Assembly (NCBI GenBank): GCA_026182355.1
Contig: JAPFBL010000257.1
Span: 248,001 to 312,000 of the forward strand
Source of the DNA: Hermatobates lingyangjiaoensis
Lineage: Eukaryota; Arthropoda; Insecta; Hemiptera; Hermatobatidae
Length of the DNA stretch: 64,000 nt
Reading direction: 5' to 3'
Shown: piece by piece, positions 13,165 through 23,443 of the stretch
Position numbering within the stretch: position 1 is the stretch's first letter
Layout of the letters: the number at the start of each line of letters is the position of its first letter
Notes under the pieces: model-generated
The model's input: the letters and a program-made list of their open reading frames with translations, nothing else
Database searches by the model: none
Told to the model about the DNA's origin: nothing
Program-made: the position numbers and the translations under genes

Positions 13165-13215
13165 AAAGGTGATTCCATATATTTACCCTGACCAAACTCC
13201 GAGAAGAAGAAAAAA
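13165..13215. repeat. Short repeat shared with the 14.33-14.42 kb palindrome
   Basis: The segment from ATTCCATATATTTACC to ACCAAACTCCGAGAA recurs directly at about 14370-14405 and inverted at 14340-14375. It follows the hammerhead-like core and probably belongs to the same terminal repeat. Confidence 0.6.
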
Positions 13216-13609
13216 TGTTTGTCATTGTAATTATAGTTACAATACAATTAAAATAATACGATTACAATAACCATTGTAAATAGAGAACCGAATGAACATA
13301 AAAAAAAATCATTGGAAATGTATATTAAATAGCATTTTCTATTATGTAACGTTTAGGGTTTATAGAAGTTATGTAGCATACGTATGACTGTTTATTCAGG
13401 TATGTTGAATTGTTACTTTACTATTAAAATTTAGTAATCATAGAAAATTTGATATCCAGATTTTGACAGATTTACATGTTTTGAGGTCTAAGTAGTAGAA
13501 GTGTGTATTTAGCCTTAACAATATTATATGTGGTAAATCCTTCTTTTTTTCTGACTCAGGTAGTTATGAAGTTTTATTAAAATACAACCGTAATTGTATG
13601 TAATTATAT

Positions 13610-14205
13610 ATATATAATTAAAATTAACCGCAGTTTCGGCATTCACGATCTTAAGACTGATAGATTCGATCCTATTAACTAACGTCCTACTAACACGGTT
13701 CAACTGGAAAAGGAGTTGGCCAAGTGACATGTTAAATAAAATCGATGAGATAGTCAATGGTATTAATAGATTAAAAGAATTAGTAAAGGTTAATATAAAC
13801 AGAGATAAAAGGTCAATAAAGAACAACAATCAAAGCGGTTAGAATAAAAGAGTTGAAAGGTCAACAGTATGTAGAAAAATTGTGTACTTGTCTAATTACA
13901 GAAAACTAGTTAATAAAGGAAAGAAAAAGGGCATTTAATTCACTTACCCATACCCCTTGAGAACAAAACAAAGAATACTTTTCATTTTGTATATTCTGTA
14001 ACAAAACTAAATTGATGGACATTGTAAATTAATTCATAGGTAAAACTGCAAGCCTCGCTCAAAGTTATTCAACAAATTTGCTTATAATGAATAAGGTAAG
14101 AATTTATTCAAGAATCTAATGATATGAATCGTAGTTCGTAGGATAGAAATCTCTCAGTCTTAAGATCGTGAATGCTGAGACTGCGGTTAATTTTAATGAT
14201 ACCTG
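13610..14205. repeat. Inverted repeat pair flanking about 490 bp
   Basis: AACCGCAGTTTCGGCATTC and the following GATCTTAAGACTGA (about 13615-13662) recur in inverted form at about 14153-14203 with a few changes. On the minus strand the left arm reads AAGATCGTGAATGCCGAAAC, which resembles a decayed hammerhead core (stem, then GAAAC). The DNA between the arms has no recognisable frame. Confidence 0.65.
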
Positions 14206-14259
14206 TTTGAAAGAGGATCTGCTGCCTATTTTACCAATATATATATATATATACGTACT

Positions 14260-14311
14260 GGTCAAGAAAACAGTACGGTATATATATATATACCGTACGG
14301 TTTTCTTGACC
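14260..14311. repeat. Palindrome around a TA tract
   Basis: GGTCAAGAAAAC...GTACGGTATA mirrored by TATACCGTAC...GTTTTCTTGACC, nearly perfect over its whole length with a TA core. Confidence 0.8.
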
Positions 14312-14327
14312 ACAAAATATTAACAAA

Positions 14328-14418
14328 CACTTTTTCTTTTTCTCGGAGTTTGGTCAAGGTAAATATATGGATTCCATATATTTACCCTGACCAAACTCCG
14401 AGAAAAAGAAAAAGTGTT
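14328..14418. repeat. Perfect long palindrome with almost no loop
   Basis: Arms of about 44 bp meet at TATGGATTCCATA. The left arm begins CACTTTTTCTTTTTCTCGG and the right arm ends with its complement. It is followed directly by a (TA) run at 14425-14464. Confidence 0.8.
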
Positions 14419-14419
14419 T

Positions 14420-14469
<50 letters not shown>

Positions 14470-14509
14470 GATTAAATAATATATCGACCGTTTGATGGAA
14501 AAGGTGTGT

Positions 14510-14822
14510 TCTCTAATCAGGATTCGGTTAATTTTGTAAGATAAAAAATCAAACTCTCCTTGCAGACGTTTTGGTTTTATTTAAAACCTTTTTCATAGGC
14601 AGAAGTAAGATTTTTTTAACTAAGAAAATGAAATTTACATTGTTGTTCCATTAAATAATGTAAATTTCATACATTGTTGTTCCATTAAATAATGTAAATT
14701 TCATTTTCTTAGTTAAAAAATTCTTACTTCTGTCTATGAAAAAGGTTTTAAATAAAACCGAAACGTCGGCAACGAGAGTTTGATCTTTTATCCTACAAAT
14801 TGACGAAATCCCGATTAGAGAA
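14510..14822. repeat. Inverted repeat of about 125 bp arms with duplicated centre
   Basis: The left arm (TCTAATCAGGATTCGG onward) is mirrored by the right arm ending CCCGATTAGAGA. The centre is a 34 bp unit duplicated in tandem (14637-14670 and 14671-14704) that begins ACATTGTTGTTCC. The right arm contains a hammerhead-like stem and GAAAC box. Such back-to-back terminal repeats fit the inverted pseudo-LTR arrangement known for Penelope-like elements. Confidence 0.75.
14736..14768 (+). ncRNA. Decayed hammerhead-ribozyme-like core
   Basis: A perfect 6 bp stem GGTTTT (14744-14749) with AAAACC (14754-14759) leads straight into GAAA at 14760-14763, followed by CGTC. The upstream box reads CTATGAA rather than CUGANGA, so it is probably inactive. 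Confidence 0.35.
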
Positions 14823-14823
14823 C

Positions 14824-14856
14824 GCACACACACACGCACACACACACACACACACG

Positions 14857-14900
<44 letters not shown>
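14824..14900. repeat. (CA)n followed by (TA)n microsatellite
   Basis: Mostly CA units with a few CG interruptions at 14824-14861, then uninterrupted TA to 14900. Confidence 0.9.
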
Positions 14901-14903
<3 letters not shown>

Positions 14904-14919
14904 AGAAAAACGATCCACA

Positions 14920-15150
14920 AAGGCCAACAAACGTTTTGCAGTAAAGTATAGGCACAGAGTGAAGATAGGAACACTCTTAAAGTTTCTAATTGAACCGTCA
15001 TCAGGAGAGCAGAGACAGGGACAAAAAGCGCACTTGCGAAGCGATTATTGGAGTTGGGTCGCTTCCCAAACGGTTCTACCACAAATTAGAGACTGCAAGT
15101 TTTTTCGAAAAACTTATGAAAAAGCAAGTTTCAGCTAAATTTGGTCTAAT
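14920..15150 (-). repeat. Probable Penelope terminal-repeat remnant
   Basis: On the minus strand this begins with a sequence coding KMVEPFGKRP-like text and runs into CTCTCCTGATGACGG, with a perfect CTGATGA box at 15004-14998 and GAAAC near 14986. The stem between the boxes does not pair well. It lies next to the other hammerhead-like repeats and probably belongs with them. Confidence 0.35.
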
Positions 15151-15589
15151 TTTTAACAATAATGTATACAGGAAGGACTGCTACAAAAATTTACAAATAT
15201 ATACATATGAGGTGCTCAGGTATTATTGTAATAAATTATGATGCTCTTGAACCGTGTTGTTTTGTACGTTACATCTCACTTCAACCGGTTTCTGATCTTC
15301 TCGGTGTTCAAGAGAACTTCATATTGATGCTTAGTGCCGAAGTATCCTATGTTATATTACTAGTAGTACATTTTGCAGAAAGCAAAAATTAATGCTTGTT
15401 AGTTATAATGTATGCATGTCCTCATTTAAATTTAAAATATAGTGTATTTTCAAACTTTTTTAGTAGATAATGTATTAGTTTAATCATATGTTTTATTACA
15501 GGATAATTAAATTAAATTTTAAACTATTTTTTATTTAAATTCATGCATTTTTTCATTACCACAGAGGTTAGTATCATTAATATTAAAAT

Positions 15590-15765
15590 TATAGTAATCC
15601 GTCTTACCTCGTACCCTGCTGCTGAAGTTCTTAGACCGGTTTCGGGCGTCGGAGTTGATCAGTTCTTGTTGAAGATGGGTGACGCCCGGAACCGGTCTAA
15701 GAACTTCAGCAGCAGGGTACGAGGTAAGACGGATTACTATAATTTTAATATTTTTTATTTAGTTA
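15590..15765. repeat. Foldback hairpin element, second family
   Basis: Near-perfect arms: ATAGTAATCCGTCTTACC through GGTTTCGGGCGTC, mirrored by GACGCCCGGAACC through GGTAAGACGGATTACTAT, with a loop of about 27 bp. The arms share an (A/T)ACCTCGTA core with the hairpins at 9.06 and 17.15 kb, but the rest differs. It lies in the carrier gene's downstream region. Confidence 0.75.
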
Positions 15766-15846
15766 TTTAGTATTAATGATTATGTAAAATGATTTAGTAA
15801 AATATATGAGTAAATTGATGGTAATTCATACATGTTAGAATATCAC

Positions 15847-16014
15847 CTCATAAATGGAGAGATTAATGCCGACGAAGAGAATCATGCCAATTGTATTAGG
15901 AACATATCCTCGGAAGAAGTATAGAGCGCCATGTGTACAGTACATGGACTTTATGAAGGTCAACAGGCTTTCTTTAAGCGGCTTCTCCATTAATGCTATG
16001 TTAGTTTTGATGAC
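15847..16014 (-). CDS. SCaMC-like mitochondrial carrier, exon with second-repeat C-terminal half
   Basis: 168 nt, 56 codons, phase 0 at both ends. The acceptor is TTTCAG at 16015 and the donor GTGATA follows 15847. The product begins VIKTNIALMEKPLKESLL, continues SMYCTHGALYFFRGYVPNTI and ends GINLSIYE. These correspond to the matrix helix and even-numbered membrane helix of carrier repeat 2 (FYKGYVPNLLG...GIDLAVYE in vertebrate SCaMC proteins). With the previous exon it forms the second signature, YPLD joined to VIKT, i.e. PxDxxK. The normal next exon, with the third repeat, was not found between here and position 1. Confidence 0.85.
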
Positions 16015-17150
16015 CTGAAATGAGTTGTGAACGATCGAGTTTTATTATGTAAATGCCGAACTTATATTCATTAGATTAATCAGAATAACAATATTATCAC
16101 TATAATAATTATCATCTTCAGTGTATTATCAGTATCACAATAAAAAATATCAAGTGTCGGAACAAAATTGTTATCAATTACAAGTAGAGTTTACTAATTT
16201 TTTTTCGGCAATAATATGTTGTGGTATTTTTTATTTCATAGTAAAATACAATCTGAAAGAGAAGCGGATTTTTTTTCTTATCCTGATTTTTGCTGAGAGG
16301 ATAAAAGTATTTATAGACAATAGCTATAGAACAGTGGTTAAAACTTGTCAATTTCAGTCAGTTCATTATCAATTAGACATAATAGATTTAGTTATACATT
16401 AAAAAGTTTAAAATCAATTAATTAATATGGCTATCAATTCAAAAACAAACTGTCATATTATGGAACTTATATAAAAATAAAAATGATTTCATCAGAGAGG
16501 CTAGGAAAAAGAACTGATTTTGAAAAGGGTTAAATCGTAAATAAGATATACTAGATGGGTCAGAGATAGCGAATGCAAGGATATTTACATGAGCAATCTT
16601 ACTTTCAGACTAACAAAAAGAAAAATTTGTTTACATATTTTATTAGAAACCTACATATTTTATACTTTTTTCAAACAGAAAGAAAACTGTTGAAGTACTG
16701 GACTTTAGTAATAAACTTACTACATAAGAGTTGAATTGAGTTCTCATGCAATGCATACATTTTTTTAAACATAATAATCAATCAAAATGAATTCTAAAAC
16801 TAGAACTTTCTATTACAAAGAAATTTGTTAATGTTAACTTCTTAGTTCTGACTTGTAAGCAATTTTACATATATCACATTCATATTTTTCATAATATAAT
16901 TTTCATCCTTAATATTTTACTAAAAAAATAAATTTCCTTCGTTTTTTTTTGAGTAATTGGATTTATTTTAAATTTTTTTAATGTATAACACAATAGTAAT
17001 AATAGAAGGTTTTATATTGTACGATATGATGATGAGTGTTTTAGAACGCTGACATTATCTAATTTAGTTGCTCCAGTAATTTGTAAGAGATGTGAAGTAC
17101 AATACAGAATTGAAATTTGGAATGGTGTTTATGCAGCTTTTAGTATTTTT
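16015..17150. other. Intron sequence, nothing else recognised
   Basis: AT-rich DNA inside the carrier intron. A 93-codon frame at 16121-16402 (plus) is hydrophobic but has no domain, and I treat it as chance. Confidence 0.5.
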
Positions 17151-17338
17151 TATATTAGAAATAGGTAAAACCGTCATACCTGGTAAGATGATCATGGAGT
17201 CGTAGGAGTTTTTCGGACGTTGTCCATCTTCGATCGCAAAAAACCTGCATCGCATCGAAGATGAACAACGTCCAAAAGCGCTCCAACGACTCCATGATCA
17301 TCTTACGAGGTGTGACGGTTTTACGTATTTCTAATATA
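17151..17338. repeat. Foldback hairpin element, copy 2 (inverted relative to copy 1)
   Basis: The same hairpin as at 9058-9244 but in reverse orientation. Both arms, the internal small hairpin and the outer flanks (TAATATAAATCATACTAA) are shared. The arms differ at a few positions, so the two copies have diverged since insertion. Confidence 0.8.
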
Positions 17339-18738
17339 AATCATACTAATCTTATTGGTATTAACAATATGCATGTATTTTATTATTTTGGCTTCAAGAA
17401 TCATGAAAATTGTCATTTTTTATATATATTAATTAGATGACTCATGAAATGTTCATCGATTTATTCACAAAACGATTATATAGACAAATGTTAATATTAA
17501 TCTACTAAGTACAGTTTGATTACAGTATTTTTATTTTTATTTTATGTGCAACTAAATTATTTTTATCTGTAAATAACACAACACAATAGATTGAAATAAA
17601 TTGGAGGCGTGTAATGGTTTACTTGTAGATTGAATCAGGTCCAACATTAAATCGGGATTTCAGATCTGAGTGCTCAGAGGGGATTTTGTGCATTTGGGAA
17701 CACTCCAGATGAAGAATTAACATTGGAAACAGTCCAAACATGCCTTCTTCCTCAAATCACTACACCTCCCACCTACATCAACTAAAGTAACATCAATCTT
17801 TTCGAGTAAATCCGTATATCGCAAACCATAAATTTCAATTAAATAAGAAGGAACATTATTAATTTTTTAAACAAATACATTTTGGATGTAATTGTTTTAA
17901 CAGGATAAAAAAAATTGATATTTCTCCATCCATTTAACCCAAAGCCAAATGTTGGTATGGTGTTTAATTATATTTGAACACTTCTCAGGTTCGAATTATA
18001 CCTCATTTAATAACAACAGAATATGTCTGATACATGTTATTGCTTATCATCTATTCCTGATAATGTTTCATGTAATTTGGAAATGAGCAAAACAAATGTT
18101 TAAATCACGTATGTTTTTATAATGCTTTGATTAAAGTCAAAGCTTCTTTTATTTTCTTGAAAATGAAGATAATATTCTCTAGATGGCTAAATATTAGCTC
18201 ATTTTACTGTTCTATTTTCTATGTGGCACACTTAATCCTTTCTTTCTTGCTAAGAGGTCTTTTCCACAGTGTCCATTGGGGTTGCGAAGGCAAGAGCATC
18301 AATGATTCAAAGCTGAAATATCTTTTTGAACTATTTATCTCCATTAAATTACAGATTATAGTCGGAGATTCTGGAAGCCTACATTCTCCTAAAAACCTTT
18401 CCTACCTCACACGTATTGCAACTTTTGCTGCGGCATTTGCACAAGTTGGCCCGACAATCTCAAATCTAGTTAACTTCTTACATTCCAATATCGTTATTTT
18501 GGTTTTTCCATAAACCATCTAATTTTTGTAATGTATTGTACCAATCGAACACTTTCAGGGTCAAGTCTTCTTTCAACCTATCCTTCATTCTAAAAACTAC
18601 CTCTCATGATCCTTGTCATTAAATCCTTTTTTAGTATAGTTTTGATTTTCGGTTTAAATCATATTGTACAAAGTCCATCACTGTTATGCAACAATATTGA
18701 GTTATGACTTTACCTAAGGGACGTCATTTCGTCGCATA
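17339..18738. other. Intron sequence, nothing recognised
   Basis: A 128-codon frame at 18127-18513 (plus) and an overlapping open stretch on the minus strand are present. I recognise neither and cannot support a gene. Confidence 0.4.
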
Positions 18739-19667
18739 TACGAGGTGTGTAAATAAAGTAGTGAGACTGGCAACGTCGCTTTCGATCTGGCAACGCTGGA
18801 GACGCGTGGCCTTGAGTAGCGTCAGGTGCACGTGTGATGCGCCTCCAGTATGAATCTGAACTCGCCACAGTCATTTGTTTGTCCGTAGCGTTGGTTTTCG
18901 TGAAATGGTTTTTTCTTGAGCGTTTTAAAAATGAGTGACCTCAAAGTTGAGCAGCGGTGTGCAATCAAATTTTGCTTCAGACTTGGACATAATGCAACCA
19001 AAACTTTTGAAAAACTTCAGGAGGCCTATGGAGAACGTGTTTTATCAAGGGCACAGGTTTTTCGGTGGTTTAAGGAATTTTCAGAAGGAAGAGAGTCGAT
19101 TGAAGATGAACCACGAAGCGGAAGGCCTTTAAGTGCAAACACCGATGAAAATGTCAACAGAGTACGGAACCTTGTGCGTTCAGATCGACGCTTGACAGTC
19201 AGAATGATCGGGGAACAGTTGAATTTGAATCACACCTCCGTTCATCACATTTTGACCAATGAATTGGAGATGAGACAAGTGGGTGTTGCATCACGACAAC
19301 GCGCCCTGTCACACTGCCATCTCAATAAACGAGTTTTTGGCCAGTAAAAACATTCCTGTTGCTCCTCAGCCTCCTTATTCACCAGACTTGAGTCCTTGTG
19401 ACTTTTTCCTCTTCCCGAGATTGAAAAATCACCTCAAGGGAACTCATTTCGGGACACTACAAAGCATACAAACTGCTGTAACCGACCAGCTGAAGGCCAT
19501 TCCAGAATCCGAGTTCCAGCAATGCTACAATGATTGGAAGGACCGTCTCCAGCGCTGTGTGGCTTCCGAAGGGAACTATTTTGAAGGTGACAATATCACA
19601 TTGTAATTATATTTGAATAGAAAATTTAAAAAAAATCAGTCTCACTACTTTATTTATACACCTCGTA
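18739..19667 (+). mobile_element. Mariner element, internally deleted, intact ends and TA duplication
   Basis: Terminal inverted repeats of 29 bp at 18741-18769 and 19637-19665 (CGAGGTGTGTAAATAAAGTA at the left) differ at one position. They are flanked by TA on both sides, the mariner target duplication. The whole element is 925 bp against about 1.3 kb for a full mariner, so roughly 350-400 bp are missing. It lies in a carrier-gene intron in the opposite orientation. With both ends intact it could still be moved by a transposase supplied elsewhere. Confidence 0.95.
18931..19606 (+). pseudogene. Mariner transposase, internal deletion with frameshift
   Basis: The ATG at 18931 opens MSDLKVEQRCAIKF, the first helix-turn-helix. 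FEKLQEAYGE, then FRWFKEFSEG and EDEPRSGRP (linker) follow, and then a second helix-turn-helix. Homology stops near ELEMRQV at about 19280. The frame then changes and resumes with HHDNAPCH, PYSPDLSPCDFFLFPRLK and the C-terminus, ending at 19606. The spacing between the Asp of HHDN and the Asp of PCDFF is 34 residues, the mariner DD34D signature. The first catalytic Asp block lies in the deleted part, so the enzyme cannot be active. Confidence 0.95.
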
Positions 19668-20311
19668 AATAAATCATAAATGAAAATAACTTATAGTGTT
19701 ATAAAAAAAATCTTAATTAATTTTTGATGCAAAAAATAAGTCTTTTATTCTTTACTAAGAATATTTTAAATATGTATTTAACTATCATTTTTATTAATAA
19801 TTTTTTGGTCCTGGTTCACTTTACGCTTAATGTATTTCAAATTCACTATGAAATTAATCCTTAGTTTTAATTAGTGTAAATTAGTTTTAACACCAAAAAA
19901 AGAATTCAATGGGTTTATTAGAAAGATAAGTTAAAATTTTACTAGTTTTGAGAATTTCAAAATTTATCTTTAGAAGTTCGATATATTCTGACAAAATATG
20001 TGCCAGTTGATGAAAGTTTAAAACTTCATACACGCCCAAAACTAAACAGTAACCCGCAAGTTATACATACACTTCTCTATACCTTTTTTGACTGTTTATC
20101 ATGGATGGAGAAGACCTGCATGGAGGACTACAAACTGACCTTAAAGGAGAGTACTGGCCCGTAGGATTGTAACAACTGATATCCTGAATTGCTTCACTCT
20201 CGACTTGTTAAACTGAGTGTCACTGACAACAAAATACGAACAACAAAGACAACTATGTGTGCTTACATAACAAACACAAGAATACCACACAAACGCACAC
20301 GCACGAACTCA

Positions 20312-20349
<38 letters not shown>

Positions 20350-20965
20350 CACACACACACACGCACACACAAATAAAGGTACATTCATACACAAACTAAC
20401 TAGTACTCAAATTCGAAAGAATACAAAAACAGATCAAACAGAGGATAGTGTAGAAGTGAGAAACAATAAAATGAGGAGAGATAATTACTGAAATGTTAGA
20501 GTGGTATAACATAAGTAACTTAATATTCAAGAATGACAATTTTAGTTCTTAAAATATTTTATAATAGAGTAAATATTTTAGCCATCAACATGCTTGATTC
20601 AGGCTATAATCTTATAAAACTACTCACATTAACGCTTAATGCAATAGGAACCTAGTAACCTTCAATCTGATTGCTTTTGAGCAAACAGCGAGAAAAGTTA
20701 TTGTTTGTATGGTTTAGGCGTTTATGAAATTAGCGTTTGAAATTCAGCCTGATGGGATAATCGGATTAAAGAAGCTGAGATGTCACTGAGGTAACATTGA
20801 TTCATATCGATCCATTCTTTCGCTTTCAAAAAAGTGTTTAAGTTGGTTTGGGTGTATGAACCTATCATATTATTATATCTCAGAACTAATAATTAGTTTA
20901 AATATAATATACCAATGACAATGTTATAATGTTGAAGAATAAAATAGTAAAATGGTTGGAATTAC
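19668..20965. other. Intron sequence with (CA)n microsatellite
   Basis: AT-rich DNA; the CA repeat is at about 20313-20370 with a few CG and CT interruptions. I see no gene. The 100-codon frame over the repeat is an artefact of the repeat. Confidence 0.55.
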
Positions 20966-21138
20966 ATCTAGTGGGTACACGAGAGTGTGACTGAAGCCAC
21001 TAGCCAACAGCGCCGCCATGATTCTGCGATGGGTTCTCAAGGGCATGCCTTCCTCTTTGAACTGCTTCTTTAGGACATGGTAGGACGAGAATCTTATCGC
21101 TGACTCTGGCCCGATCTTCATAACATTGACCATGTTAC
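20966..21138 (-). CDS. SCaMC-like mitochondrial carrier, exon across repeats 1 and 2
   Basis: 173 nt. It enters with 2 nt that complete a Gly codon begun in the previous exon (acceptor TTGTAG) and leaves in phase 0 before GTAATT. The product is GNMVNVMKIGPESAIRFSSY, then HVLKKQFKEEG, RIMAALLASGF and HTLVYPLD. It aligns by eye with SCaMC [21 protein letters not shown]...YPMEV. It contains the end of repeat 1 and the first membrane helix of repeat 2, and supplies the P and D of the second carrier signature. It would act in the inner mitochondrial membrane as an ATP-Mg/phosphate exchanger, by family. Confidence 0.88.
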
Positions 21139-21889
21139 CTACAATTTGTATTGTATAGTATTAACATTGTTTTGACCTTATAAAACATTATTTTTATTTA
21201 ATAAAAACGAAAATGCTAAAATTAAGAGGTACATTTGGATTAATAAGGAAACAATGAAGTGAATGAGCAGACCATATTTTCTACTGTTTTGAAATCATTG
21301 AAACTTCTATCAAATTATTGCATATCCACTCAGTTTTGTTAAAACTAAATGAGAACTGCAGAACATGTTTTTATTTGTGATGTAAGGTAACATGGTTAAC
21401 CTAATAGTCATCAAAATCTTCATAAATAACATTCTAGAAATAACACATTATCACAGAAATAACTGTTACTTGATTTTGCTCATGCTTGAATTATATTTAT
21501 ATCAATCATTAAATGAAGTAGTTGAATTTTTCGACGAAAATAGAGAACTCCCTACTAGGCTCTAATATACATATTCTTTCGTTAAACCAACCAATTTAAC
21601 CTTTCACTATGTATGTACCAGTTAGAATTAATTATATTTTTTCGATTCTATGCTGTTAAATTAATTATTTTGAGAAGTACAACAAATACGACCAGTTCGT
21701 AACTTACACTAGCTGAGATTAAGCTAAAAGTTAGATGTATGTCATTTTTAATGGAAATTAGAAAAAACAGAATTGAGGAGAAAAACAAAAAAATCTGGAG
21801 TGCCATACACTTAACTTTATATAAGTAAACATAATATCAAACTTCTTGATATTATTCTATATATAAGTATATAATATATAATGGTCCAT

Positions 21890-23330
21890 TTAGGCATAGT
21901 ATAAATGTATAGGAGATGTTCATTAGTCTTTCATTCCTGGAGGTAGTACAGATAGTGATTGATCCACTTAAAAATATATATATATATATATATGGTAGTT
22001 TTGTATATCACACCAGTGATGCATATAATATCATTAGTATAACTACAGCTGTAATAACATTTTTGAAAAACGAAAGTATAGATTTCATGTTACGAAATAA
22101 TCTCATACAGGAGAACATGACCTTTGTTCCAAAAGATTTAAAACAAAGTTTCCCATTTATAACTACAAAATATTCGTATTCTCTCTCAAAAATGACTAAA
22201 ACATATAAGGAAAAATGTCGTGATAAGATAATAACTTAATTTAAGATGTAGGATAATTTCATTTATTATTGTTCAAAGAATGTTTTCAATTTTTAATTAT
22301 GTTTTACATTTTTGGTCTTTTATAAAATTATTATACTGAAGATTTTATGGCATCCTAGAGTTTTTTCAAAAATCTCTTTTGTTTCCCTTTGTCAAAAATC
22401 ATAAAAATCTAATTTACTCTAAACAAGTGTTATCTTTTCCTGCGTGTTGTACTCTGTTATAAGGTTGAGAAGAAATTGTAAGATATTGAAAAAAAATATA
22501 TTGGTAATTCCCCAGTTTTGCATACTCAAATCAAATTTAAAGTCGCCTTTTCAGTATAGCTTAAAACTTTTATTGCCAGAAGCTTGAAGATTTTAAAAAT
22601 AATAGATGAAAATTATTAGACTGGAATAGTGCAAGAAACTGGGTATTTGTCAAAAACATAATTACTCTATCTTGAGGAAAGGGTCAATTCCTCACACTTC
22701 AATATTACCAAAAGATACTATGATTCATAAACACAAAAAAAATTACATCTGATATTAAGTTTTGTTCAACATATAGATTTCGTCTATCGAAATCCATCAT
22801 ACCATGGAAAGCGTCAGAAATTATGTTTTATTGGCGTTAATTTTTTACATGTAAAAATTGTATTCTTTTACATATCATATTAAGTCATTAAATTATTTAA
22901 CAATTTTTCATTGAACCTCTAAATAACAATTTTGTTTGAGTGGAGTCACTAAAAAAATGTCTATATCATTGTAAACATTGTAAATGAATTTAAACAAATA
23001 CGACAAGTATAGCATGTAAACCATTAGTCCAATGGTTTGCCCAGATCTGGGAATCTGAATACAGAAAGTGTTCTTTAACGCCTTTTTGGTTAATGTAATT
23101 TTAAAAAAATATTATCTCAACTCGTTCTCCACATAAGGTTCTATTTTTGGTATAGTTTTATTTTGATCCATCAAATATATGGTTTGTATTGCTCTCACAT
23201 GCTTTCACAATGAATTATAAATAAAAATTTTTATATTATATTGAAAAAATATTTGCTCTTGTTTTAAAAATTGCTCTTATAGTCTCAAACATAATGCCAA
23301 AATTTCAAGACATTAATTTTTATACTTGCA
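21890..23330 (+). repeat. Dispersed repeat family A, copy 3 (most complete)
   Basis: The longest copy, holding the blocks of copies 1, 2 and 5. GTACAGATAGTGATTGAT is near 21947, followed by a TA microsatellite and a frame to 22239. That frame has a conserved peptide block (SITTAVITFLKN, LIQENMTFVP). The TACTCTGTTATAAGGTT block is near 22450, and the CTCAACTCGTTCTCCAC block near 23115. The peptide block recurs, broken by stops, in copies 2 and 5, so the unit may have captured or once encoded a protein. It ends about 40 bp before the next carrier exon. Confidence 0.6.
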
Positions 23331-23367
23331 ATAATTAAAATTTGAATATTATAAACAATATAAATAC

Positions 23368-23443
23368 CTCTCCAAAGGCTGTAAAATCCCTGTTTCTTGT
23401 ATATTCCAAGCAATGTATTCAATGTAGAGTTGTGGGCATGTAC
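23368..23443 (-). CDS. SCaMC-like mitochondrial carrier, small exon of repeat 1
   Basis: 76 nt, 25 codons plus one base. The acceptor is ATTCTAG and the donor GTATTT. The product is VHAHNSTLNTLL, then GIYKKQGFYSLWR, with the final G shared with the next exon. This is the matrix helix of carrier repeat 1 (IYKKQGFYSLWRGN matches the family EGGxRSLWRGN pattern). It is too short to appear as an open frame and was found by following the splice phase. Confidence 0.85.

Noticed and set aside
12772..15082. Open frames made of Tyr-Ile or Cys-Val runs (12772-12966, 14116-14313, 14651-15082) and similar at 52265-52519
   Set aside because: They are translations of TA, CA and TG microsatellites.
15590..15765. 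Hammerhead in the 15.6 kb hairpin (minus strand CTGATCA ... CGAAACC)
   Set aside because: The boxes are there in spirit, but G8 of the core is changed and the sequence between them does not form stem II.
16121..16402. 93-codon hydrophobic frame in the carrier intron
   Set aside because: AT-rich composition produces such Ile/Phe/Tyr-rich frames by chance; no start context, domain or splice border supports it.
18741..19665. Relation between the mariner end (CGAGGTGT) and the TACGAGGT core of the hairpins
   Set aside because: The shared 6-7 bases lie at the very end of mariner but inside the hairpin arms, and nothing else matches.
20189..20491. 100-codon Thr-His-rich frame
   Set aside because: Produced by the CA microsatellite.
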